Shown: positions 8,510-18,142 of the stretch, piece after piece | Layout: each line of letters opens with the position of its first letter | How positions within the stretch are numbered: the first letter of the stretch is position 1 | DNA from: Thalassobacter stenotrophicus | Lineage (GTDB): Bacteria > Pseudomonadota > Alphaproteobacteria > Rhodobacterales > Rhodobacteraceae | Reading direction: 5' to 3' | Assembly (NCBI RefSeq): GCF_001458315.1 | Contig: NZ_CYRX01000009.1 | Span: 1 to 64,000 of the forward strand | Length of the DNA: 64,000 bases | The notes under the pieces: generated by a model | Told to the model about the DNA's origin: nothing | The model's input: only the letters and a program-made list of their open reading frames with translations | Databases searched by the model: none | Translations under genes and position numbers: made by a program

Positions 8510-9874
8510 ATGACAAATGATACCTGGGGGGCGGTGCGCGATCAGATTCGCAAATCGGTTGGGAACAATAACTACACTGCCTGGATTGAGCCTCTTGGGT
8601 TTGAACGCCTTGACGGAAGCGTCTTGCGCCTTGTCGCGCCGACCAATTTCATTGGGTCTTGGGTCACCCAAAACTACTCCGACGTGATTTTGCGCCATTG
8701 CACCGCAGCTGGTGTGCGCGCTGATCGTCTTGAGTGCATCGTGGCCAATACGGCTGCGGCACCTGCGCCCAAGGCTGCGGTCACGCCTGCGCCTGTCGCT
8801 GCACGCAAACCTGCCGTGGCTGTCAACGCCGACCTTCCGGGCGCGGCGCTCGATCCGCGCTTTACGTTTGATGCGTTTGTCGTGGGCAAGCCCAACGAAC
8901 TGGCCCATGCCTCGGCCCGTCGTGTGGCTGCCGGCAATGCCGTCGGATTTAACCCGCTGTTTTTGTATGGTGGCGTAGGCTTGGGTAAAACCCACCTCAT
9001 GCAGGCCATCGCGTGGGAACTTCAGGCCAGCCAACCGCACCTGCGCGTGCTTTATCTGTCGGCTGAGCAGTTCATGTACCGCTTTATCCAAGCGTTGCGC
9101 GAAAAGGACACGATCAGCTTCAAACAGCTGTTCCGTTCTGTTGATGTGTTGATGGTGGACGATGTCCAGTTCATTGCGGGCAAAGAAAGCACGCAGGACG
9201 AATTCTTCCACACGTTCAATGCTCTGATTGACCAAGGCAAACAGATCGTTATTTCGGCTGATCGTTCGCCTGCAGATATCACTGATCTAGAAGAGCGCAT
9301 TCGTTCGCGCCTCCAATCCGGTCTGGTCGTAGACCTGCACCCCGCCGACTTTGAACTGCGCCTTGGTGTGTTGCAGCACAAGATGGCGCAATTCCGGGCG
9401 CAAAACCCAGACTTGGCCGTAGCTCCCGGCGTCCTCGAATTTCTTGCTGACCGTATTTCGAGCAACATCCGTGTGCTTGAAGGGGCCGTGACTCGGCTTT
9501 TCGCGTTCTCGACGCTGGTTGGCGGAGAAATCACGCTGGATCGGGCGCAAGATTGTCTTGCCGATATTCTGCGCGCCTCTGAGCGTAAGCTGACCATCGA
9601 TGAGATCATGAAAAAAGTCTGTGAGCATTATAATCTGCGGATGTCCGATATGGTTTCTGCGCGCCGCACGCGTTCTATCGCGCGGCCGCGCCAAATGGCG
9701 ATGTACCTCGCAAAGAAGCTCACGCCTCGTAGCTACCCCGAGATTGGCCGCAAATTTGGTGGGCGTGACCACACAACTGTGTTGCACGGTGTCCGCAAGA
9801 TTGAGGAATTGATCACTCAAGACTCGCAAGTTGCCGAAGATGCCTTGCTTTTAGAGCGGAAACTCGAAAGTTAA
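8510..9874 (+). CDS. dnaA: chromosomal replication initiator protein DnaA
   Basis: The ATG at 8510, with AGAGG five bases upstream, gives 454 residues starting MTNDTWGAVRDQIRKSVG, the expected DnaA domain I. An in-frame GTG at 8459 overlaps the rhodanese gene and adds 17 non-conserved residues. Domain III has Walker A GGVGLGKTH and Walker B VLMVDDVQF. Domain IV has the DnaA-box signature GGRDHTTVLHGVRK. Domain II is a short Ala/Pro-rich linker (about residues 83-115). DnaA binds and melts oriC. dnaN follows after a 72-base gap that contains a hairpin. Confidence 0.98.
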   Translation: MTNDTWGAVRDQIRKSVGNNNYTAWIEPLGFERLDGSVLRLVAPTNFIGSWVTQNYSDVILRHCTAAGVRADRLECIVANTAAAPAPKAAVTPAPVAARKPAVAVNADLPGAALDPRFTFDAFVVGKPNELAHASARRVAAGNAVGFNPLFLYGGVGLGKTHLMQAIAWELQASQPHLRVLYLSAEQFMYRFIQALREKDTISFKQLFRSVDVLMVDDVQFIAGKESTQDEFFHTFNALIDQGKQIVISADRSPADITDLEERIRSRLQSGLVVDLHPADFELRLGVLQHKMAQFRAQNPDLAVAPGVLEFLADRISSNIRVLEGAVTRLFAFSTLVGGEITLDRAQDCLADILRASERKLTIDEIMKKVCEHYNLRMSDMVSARRTRSIARPRQMAMYLAKKLTPRSYPEIGRKFGGRDHTTVLHGVRKIEELITQDSQVAEDALLLERKLES

Positions 9875-9899
9875 CCTCTTAAAAGGCATTGAACCTGCT

Positions 9900-9925
9900 G
9901 GGGCTTTGTCTACTGTCAAAGCCCC
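9900..9925 (+). terminator. perfect 9-bp hairpin between dnaA and dnaN
   Basis: GGGGCTTTG (9900-9908) and CAAAGCCCC (9917-9925) are perfect complements around an 8-base loop. No T tract follows, so it could be a partial terminator, a pause site or an mRNA processing or stability element rather than a strict terminator. dnaN starts 21 bases later behind a GAGGGA ribosome site. Confidence 0.55.
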
Positions 9926-9946
9926 ACAGCCTACGAGGGATGGATT

Positions 9947-11065
9947 ATGAAATTCAGCATCGAACGCGCCGCACTCCTAAAAGCGGTCAGCCAGGCGCAG
10001 TCCGTGGTCGAACGGCGCAACACCATCCCAATTCTTGCGAACGTGTTGATGGAAGCGGCTGACGCAGAGGTTAGCTTTCGCGCGACCGACCTTGATATCG
10101 AAGTTGTCGACAAGACACCGGCTCAGGTTGAGCGCGCTGGCGCGACGACCGTCTCCGCTGTGATCCTGAATGAGATCGTACGCAAACTGCCCGATGGCGC
10201 TTTGGTGCAACTATCCGAAGAACCTGCAACCGGCCGTTTGACCGTGAGCGCGGGTCGCTCGCACTTTAGCCTCGCAACCCTTCCGAAGGAGGACTTCCCC
10301 GTGATGGCCTCCTCTGAGTATGCGAGTAACTTTAGCTGCAAGGCCCCTGCTCTGCGCCGCCTGTTCGACAAATCGAAGTTCGCGATCTCTACCGAAGAGA
10401 CACGCTATTATCTGAACGGCGTGTATATGCATGTGGCTGATGCCGAGGGCGGCAAAGTGCTGCGCTGTGTGGCGACGGATGGTCACCGTTTGGCCCGTGT
10501 TGACGCCGACCTCCCCGAGGGGGCTGAGACATTGCCCGGCGTTATCGTGCCCCGCAAAACGGTTGGCGAAATGCGCAAACTGCTCGACGATGATGAGGCG
10601 ACCATTGCGGTCTCTGTCTCCGAGACGAAAGTCCGTTTCGCAACACCGGGGATCACCCTGACCTCCAAGGTGATTGACGGGACGTTCCCCGACTACACCC
10701 GCGTTATCCCTACGGGTAACACCCGCAAGCTTGAGGTGGATGCCGCCGAATTCGCAAGCGCGGTTGATCGTGTGGCGACAGTCTCCTCTGAGCGTTCGCG
10801 CGCCGTGAAGCTGCAACTTGACGAAGACCGCTTGGTGCTGTCCGTCAATGCGCCCGATAGCGGTGCCGCTGAAGAAGAGCTTGCTGTGGCCTATGGCGAT
10901 GAGCGGTTGGAGATCGGCTTCAACGCCAAGTACCTTCTTGAAATCGCAAGCCAAGTTGATCGTGAGAATGCGGTGTTCTTGTTCAACTCCTCCGGCGACC
11001 CGACCTTGATGCGTGAGGGGAATGATACCTCTGCGGTCTACGTGGTCATGCCGATGCGGGTGTGA
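9947..11065 (+). CDS. dnaN: DNA polymerase III sliding clamp (beta subunit)
   Basis: The 372-residue protein matches DnaN over its full length, from the start MKFSIERAALLKAVSQAQSVVERR to the C-terminal VVMPMRV. It would fold as three similar clamp domains and dimerise into the ring that tethers polymerase III. GAGGGA precedes the ATG. It follows dnaA and precedes recF in the classic order, with the recF start close to or overlapping its stop codon. Confidence 0.98.
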   Translation: MKFSIERAALLKAVSQAQSVVERRNTIPILANVLMEAADAEVSFRATDLDIEVVDKTPAQVERAGATTVSAVILNEIVRKLPDGALVQLSEEPATGRLTVSAGRSHFSLATLPKEDFPVMASSEYASNFSCKAPALRRLFDKSKFAISTEETRYYLNGVYMHVADAEGGKVLRCVATDGHRLARVDADLPEGAETLPGVIVPRKTVGEMRKLLDDDEATIAVSVSETKVRFATPGITLTSKVIDGTFPDYTRVIPTGNTRKLEVDAAEFASAVDRVATVSSERSRAVKLQLDEDRLVLSVNAPDSGAAEEELAVAYGDERLEIGFNAKYLLEIASQVDRENAVFLFNSSGDPTLMREGNDTSAVYVVMPMRV

Positions 11066-11072
11066 GACCCGA

Positions 11073-12194
11073 TTGGTTCGACCGTCGCGCCACATCATCA
11101 CATCTCTGCGCCTGTCGCACTTTAGGTCTCATCATCAAGTCCAGATAGGGCTTGATGGCAGGCCTGTCGTCCTGTTCGGGGCGAATGGTGCGGGCAAAAC
11201 CAACATCCTTGAAGCGGTATCACTTTTGTCGCCTGGGCGTGGTTTGCGCCGCGCCCTTGCGGAGGATTTGATCCGTCGGCCTGAAGCGATTGGTTGGAAA
11301 ATTGCGGCACAGGTGTCGACGGATGCGCAGGTCTATGAAGTTGATCTTCAGGCTGAGCCTGGCCAACCAAGGCAAACCCGGATTGACGGCAAACAGTTGC
11401 CGCAAACGGCATTGGCGCGATTGGTGCGTGTGCTGTGGTTGATCCCTGCGATGGACCGTCTGTGGATCGAGGGGGCAGAGGGGCGTCGTAGGTTCTTGGA
11501 CCGTGCCACCATGAGCTTTACCCCCGATCACGCCGAAATTACGCTGGCTTACGAAAAGGCTATGCGCGACCGCAATCGCCTGCTCAAGGACGGTGTGCGC
11601 GATGCCCATTGGTATGCCGCACTCGAAAGCCAGATGGCGCGCTTTGGAGCGGAGATCTCGCTCAACCGGCGCAACGCGCTTGAGGTGTTGCAGGACGCGC
11701 AGCAAAGCACGGTTGCAGATTTCCCTACGGGGGCCTTGTCGATTTCGTTGCCTGATGGCGCTGTTGCCCCTGAAAACCCGGATGATCTACGCGCGGCCCT
11801 AGCGGAAAGCCGCCCGCGCGACATGGCGGCTGGGCGTACGCTTGTGGGGCCGCACCGCGTTGATCTTGAGGCAATCTTTGTCCGCAAAGACGTACCCGCC
11901 AAGCACTGCTCCACCGGAGAGCAGAAAGCGCTTCTGATCTCGCTGATCCTTGCGAATGCCCGTGCCCTTCATGCCACGACCGGGGCAGCGCCCGTGTTGC
12001 TGTTGGATGAGGTTGCCGCACATTTGGATGCAGAGCGCCGCAAAGCCCTGTATGATGAGATTACAGCACTGGGCGCGCAGGCCTTCTTGACCGGAACGGA
12101 CCGCAATTTGTTTACGGACTTTGGGTCCCGCGCCGCGGTGTATCAGGTGGCCGAAACACAGGCCGCCTCGCTCGTTGAGGAGGCGACACTATGA
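11073..12194 (+). CDS. recF: DNA replication and repair protein RecF
   Basis: This SMC-like ATPase has Walker A GANGAGKTN, the RecF segment LSHFRSHHQVQ at the N-terminus, Walker B with its D-loop (VLLLDEVAAHLD), and the ABC-type signature region STGEQKALL. RecF loads RecA at gaps with RecO and RecR; recO lies 30 kb away. The start is uncertain. I use TTG at 11073, just after the dnaN stop, which gives 373 residues with the conserved beta-strand near residue 13. An ATG at 11022 inside dnaN is the alternative. The stop overlaps the start of the broken VOC gene. Confidence 0.94.
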   Translation: MVRPSRHIITSLRLSHFRSHHQVQIGLDGRPVVLFGANGAGKTNILEAVSLLSPGRGLRRALAEDLIRRPEAIGWKIAAQVSTDAQVYEVDLQAEPGQPRQTRIDGKQLPQTALARLVRVLWLIPAMDRLWIEGAEGRRRFLDRATMSFTPDHAEITLAYEKAMRDRNRLLKDGVRDAHWYAALESQMARFGAEISLNRRNALEVLQDAQQSTVADFPTGALSISLPDGAVAPENPDDLRAALAESRPRDMAAGRTLVGPHRVDLEAIFVRKDVPAKHCSTGEQKALLISLILANARALHATTGAAPVLLLDEVAAHLDAERRKALYDEITALGAQAFLTGTDRNLFTDFGSRAAVYQVAETQAASLVEEATL

Positions 12195-12607
12195 TTGGCA
12201 ATCGCATCTCTTTGATCACACTAGGCGTGTGTGATCTGGAACGCTCGCTCGCGTACTACAGCGCCGTGGGCTTTGAGCCGGAAACTGTTCTAGAGTAAAC
12301 CGCCTTTTTCGACCTTGGTGGCGCAAAATTTGGTCTCTATCTGCGCGATGACCTTGCACATGAACAAGGGCGTGCGCCTGAGGAATGTGGTGTTGGCTCT
12401 TCAAGCTTGGCGCAAAACCAGCTGAGCGAAGCAGAAGTGGACGCCGCGGTTAAACGCGCGCTTGCCGCCGGAGCAACGCTTTTGCGGGCCCCAGAAAAGA
12501 TGTTTTGGGGCGGATATTCTGGCTATGTTGCGGACCCCGATGGTCACGCGTGGGAGTATTCCTTCAACCCATTTTGGCCTTTGGATTCAGATGGTCGGAT
12601 CGCCTAA
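12191..12607 (+). pseudogene. VOC (glyoxalase/bleomycin-resistance) family gene with an internal stop
   Basis: An ATG overlapping the recF stop begins MIGNRISLITLGVCDLERS, a standard VOC opening, and runs to Glu35. A TAA follows at 12296-12298. The same frame then continues as TAFFDLGGAKFGLYLRD and on to WGGYSGYVADPDGHAWEYSFNPFWP, giving 138 residues in all, a complete VOC domain. The stop fits a single CAA-to-TAA (Gln) change, and nothing else looks damaged, so the inactivation seems recent. Intact members are small metal-dependent enzymes or binding proteins of varied function; this one had no known substrate. A restart downstream could make only a partial domain. Confidence 0.85.
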
Positions 12608-12648
12608 GCGGGACGTCACCACAAACCGCTAAATGTGGGGGTCTGCGC

Positions 12649-15120
<2,472 letters not shown>

Positions 15121-15127
15121 AACAAAC

Positions 15128-15159
15128 GGTGCGCCGGGACAAAGATGACCCAGCGCACC
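15128..15159 (+). terminator. hairpin after gyrB
   Basis: GGTGCGC-C-GGG pairs with CCC-A-GCGCACC with one internal mismatch and a 10-base loop, 8 bases after the gyrB stop. There is no T tract, so termination strength is doubtful. Confidence 0.5.
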
Positions 15160-15251
15160 GACATCCCTCCCGGATCTCAATCCTCGCAGAATGCTCAAAA
15201 AACGGCTGATGTTTGAGGATACCACTGGCTGGCTAATTGGGAGAGGCTTGA

Positions 15252-15671
15252 ATGTTCAAAACAGTCTTGATCGCCGTTGATGTCTCTGAAGAGGCAGAAA
15301 CCCAACGCATTTTGTCCGCAGCCAAGGCCCTGACAGCAGACTGGGACTGCGCCTTGCATGTCATCAACGTTGTGCCCTCCGTCGGGATGGCGGTTGTTGG
15401 CTCTTTTTTATCCGACGACTTTGAGGCGCGCAGCAAAGAGGCCGCGCATGTCCAGTTGATGGAGGCAATCGCCGACGCCAACTTGAACGCGCGCACCCAT
15501 GTTTTGACCGGCAAAGTATATGACATGATCCTAACGGAGGCTGAGGCCTTGGGCGCAGACCTCATCTTGGTCGGATCACATCAACCAGAGCTGCAGGATT
15601 TCTTGCTGGGGGCCAACGCCGCGCGGATTGTGCGGCACGCCAAGGCATCGGTGCTGGTCCTGCGCGATTAG
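15252..15671 (+). CDS. universal stress protein (UspA family)
   Basis: The 139-residue single Usp domain begins MFKTVLIAVDVSEEAE. It ends with the ATP-binding signature G-x2-G-x9-G-S/T in relaxed form (LVGSHQPELQDFLLGANAARIVRHAKASVLVLRD). Such proteins are cytoplasmic, often bind ATP, and protect under starvation or oxidative stress. It has a GAGAGG ribosome site and stands alone. Its stop codon overlaps the convergent ACT-domain gene by 4 bases. Confidence 0.92.
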   Translation: MFKTVLIAVDVSEEAETQRILSAAKALTADWDCALHVINVVPSVGMAVVGSFLSDDFEARSKEAAHVQLMEAIADANLNARTHVLTGKVYDMILTEAEALGADLILVGSHQPELQDFLLGANAARIVRHAKASVLVLRD

Positions 15672-16066
15672 CTATCGGCCGCCAATTGGGCTAATATGGC
15701 CATTGCATCATCTGCACGGTCTTCGGGCACAAAGAGGTGGTCGTGATAGAACCCCGACACCGGGTTAACCCCCATGCGGGCCTTGGCGAGTACCGTTGTG
15801 ATCCGGGCCAAAAACCCGACCGCATCCAAGGCTGAGTGAATGTTCAACGTGATCATTCGGCACGGAAATTCATAACTCCACCCAAGCGCTTCCGCCTCGT
15901 CACGCAGGACGATGAATGTAGTGCCCTCAGATTCTTGGAAGACCATACGCGGGACAAGATCGGGTGGGATGCCTTGCCCCGGTCGAGACACGAAAACGTA
16001 GGTATCAGGCTGAAGCACTGCATTTAGGCTCCGCAAAAGCGTCACTAGATCATGTTCACCGCTCAT
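15668..16066 (-). CDS. ACT domain-containing protein (DUF2241/COG3602-like)
   Basis: The ATG at 16066 overlaps the preceding stop codon as ATGA and gives 132 residues starting MSGEHDLVTLLRSLNAVLQ. The sequence (YVFVSRPG, FIVLRDEAEALGW, then ITLNIHSALDAVGFLARITTVLAKARMGVNPVSGF) matches small stand-alone ACT proteins, which are presumed amino-acid-sensing modules without an enzyme attached. It is the last gene of the MoxR operon and translationally coupled to the membrane protein before it. This raises the possibility of ligand-dependent control of that complex, which is my inference. A longer in-frame extension up to 16609 is only shadow sequence. Confidence 0.82.
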   Translation of the reverse strand: MSGEHDLVTLLRSLNAVLQPDTYVFVSRPGQGIPPDLVPRMVFQESEGTTFIVLRDEAEALGWSYEFPCRMITLNIHSALDAVGFLARITTVLAKARMGVNPVSGFYHDHLFVPEDRADDAMAILAQLAADS

Positions 16067-18141
16067 GCGCTTTTGCGTCCTTCCCGTAACCAAGCAAACA
16101 CAGTCAACAGTGCTGCCAGCATCAAAAACAGCCATGGCGGCACCAGCGATGTAATCCGTAGGCTGTTGGTCTGAAAGGCTTCGCGTGGGGTCAATCCAAC
16201 CCAGCCACGTCCTGTTGCGGTTCGGCCTTCGCGCACGGTGCGTAGGTCCGGTGTGCCGTCCTCCAACAATGCTGCACCGCCTCTGCGGGCCGCAAGCACG
16301 TTTGCGATCGGAGCAGCACTTGCGATTGTGTCCACAAATTCGCGCGGAGCGGCAGGGCCGAGGGCAAACACAGTCTCTTGGTCGCCTTCGCTCAGCCGAT
16401 ACAGACCTTGCTGCGTGCCCGTGAATTCGGCAACGAAACGGCCCGGTGTGTCTTCGTTCAGAGTGAGTGCGAATTCCGTTCCATCGGGGCGCGTGATAAC
16501 CACCGTTTCTGGTGTCCCGCTCAGGGTGCGCCGCGTGATCGTGACGACCTGTCCAACGGCCGATGCGGTCAGGGCCTCTTCCTCCAACTCTGGCTCTTTC
16601 ATCATCCAATGGGCAAGGCGACGCAGCAGTTCCAACTGCGGACCGCCGCCCTCAAACCCGCGATCCCAAAGCCATACGTGATCAGAGGCCAATAGCGCGA
16701 CACGACCTTCGCCCACGCGGTCCAGCACCAACAGCGGCGCGTTATTGGGCCCTTCCATGACGGTTTGCGCGTTGGGTTCTGTGCGCAGTTCGGTCATCCG
16801 GAACCAACGACCCCAAGGGGCCGTGCCGTCGGTATCCGCGCTCCCCGGTCCATAGGCTTCTAGGCCTTGTGTGACTGGGTGGCGGCTGCCCATTTCGGTG
16901 ATTGCGGGGGCAAACCCCTGTTCCACCACACGGGCCGTTGGGGCCGCGGGCATGATATCTTCTAGCGGCGATCTATAAAGGCTATCGGCCGAAGCGAAAT
17001 CCGGCCCTGCGGCGACTAAAACTGCCCCACCTCGCGCCACGTAATCCGCCACATTCGCGAGGTAGAGCGGCGAAAGGATCCCGCGACGTCGGTAGCGATC
17101 AAAGATGATGAGATCGAATTCGTCGATTTTTTCGAGGAACAACTCCCGCGTCGGAAAGGCAATGAGCGAGAGTTCCGTCACCGGCACACCGTCCTGTTTG
17201 CCGGGGGGGCGCAGAATTGTAAAATGCACAAGATCAACGGCTGAATCCGCCTTCAACAGATTGCGCCATGTCCGTTGGCCTGGATGGGGCTGACCAGACA
17301 CCAACAAAACGCGCAGGCGATCACGGACGCCGTTGATCTGGACTACGGCGCTGTTGTTGCGGGTCGTCAATTCGCCCTCCGCCTCGGGCAGGGTGAATTG
17401 CAGGATATTCATGCCGCCATGGGGTAGGACCAAAGGCACCTCTAGGTCCCGACCCAAGGGGATGTCGAATGTCCGGGGCGCATCGCCGTCGATTGAGATT
17501 TGCACCGGTGTGCTGATCGCGCCGGCAGGGGCCGCACCCAGATCATCAGCCCGCAGTGTGATGGTGAACTCTTCATCCAAAATCGCAAATGCGGGTGCGT
17601 TGCGCACGCTTAGGCGACGGTCCCAATCGGTGCTGCGTCCGGTTTGCAGCAGGTGCGTGGGCGCGGGGATGTCGGGTGCTAGTTCTGCGTCATGGATTTG
17701 TCCGTCGGACAGGATCAAAGCACCGGCAACGCGGGCGCGTGGGGTCTCTGCTAACAGGTTACCAAGGGCCGCCATCACGCGTGTACCAGCGTTGTTTTCC
17801 CCGTCACCAATACGCACGACGCGGGCATCCATGCCCAACTCGGTGATCCGATCAAGCGTGTCCTCAAGGGCGGCTTCGGTCTGCGCGCGACGGTCGCCCA
17901 AACCTTGGCTCGCGCTTTCGTCCACCGCGATCAACACGATGTCAGACAGGGGGCTGCGGTCCTCGGTTTGGAGCGACGGGTTGGCCAGTGCTAGCACCAA
18001 CGCGGAGGCGGCCAACAATCGAAGCCACCATCCGGGCAATCGACGCGCCGCGCACAGCGCGCACAAGGCGGCCATCATCAGGGCGATGCCTGCCAATAGG
18101 GTGAGTGGGATCAGCGGGTCAAAAAGCACAGATTGCGTCAT
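16063..18141 (-). CDS. membrane protein with vWA-like and glutamine-amidotransferase-like domains
   Basis: The start at 18141, one base after the preceding stop, gives 692 residues. Two N-terminal transmembrane helices (about residues 8-55) precede a vWA-like segment with a complete metal-site motif DxSxS (VDESASQG, near residue 80). The middle resembles a class I glutamine amidotransferase fold (LRVLLVSGQPHPGQRTW, YVARGGAVLVAAGPDF) without an obvious catalytic Cys nucleophile. One helix lies near the C-terminus (PPWLFLMLAALLTVFAWL). Homologous genes accompany MoxR, DUF58 and DUF4159 genes in many alphaproteobacteria. From memory, the equivalent Rhizobium leguminosarum operon is needed for envelope integrity. 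No enzymatic function is established. Confidence 0.85.
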   Translation of the reverse strand: MTQSVLFDPLIPLTLLAGIALMMAALCALCAARRLPGWWLRLLAASALVLALANPSLQTEDRSPLSDIVLIAVDESASQGLGDRRAQTEAALEDTLDRITELGMDARVVRIGDGENNAGTRVMAALGNLLAETPRARVAGALILSDGQIHDAELAPDIPAPTHLLQTGRSTDWDRRLSVRNAPAFAILDEEFTITLRADDLGAAPAGAISTPVQISIDGDAPRTFDIPLGRDLEVPLVLPHGGMNILQFTLPEAEGELTTRNNSAVVQINGVRDRLRVLLVSGQPHPGQRTWRNLLKADSAVDLVHFTILRPPGKQDGVPVTELSLIAFPTRELFLEKIDEFDLIIFDRYRRRGILSPLYLANVADYVARGGAVLVAAGPDFASADSLYRSPLEDIMPAAPTARVVEQGFAPAITEMGSRHPVTQGLEAYGPGSADTDGTAPWGRWFRMTELRTEPNAQTVMEGPNNAPLLVLDRVGEGRVALLASDHVWLWDRGFEGGGPQLELLRRLAHWMMKEPELEEEALTASAVGQVVTITRRTLSGTPETVVITRPDGTEFALTLNEDTPGRFVAEFTGTQQGLYRLSEGDQETVFALGPAAPREFVDTIASAAPIANVLAARRGGAALLEDGTPDLRTVREGRTATGRGWVGLTPREAFQTNSLRITSLVPPWLFLMLAALLTVFAWLREGRKSA

Positions 18142-18142
18142 G

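Noticed and set aside
8204-9235. 343-codon open frame antisense to the rhodanese gene and dnaA
   Set aside because: It lies opposite clearly conserved coding sequence, has no family resemblance, and is rich in His/Arg as expected of a mirror frame.
10211-11101. 296-codon open frame antisense to dnaN
   Set aside because: It runs opposite the conserved clamp gene and has no domain signal.
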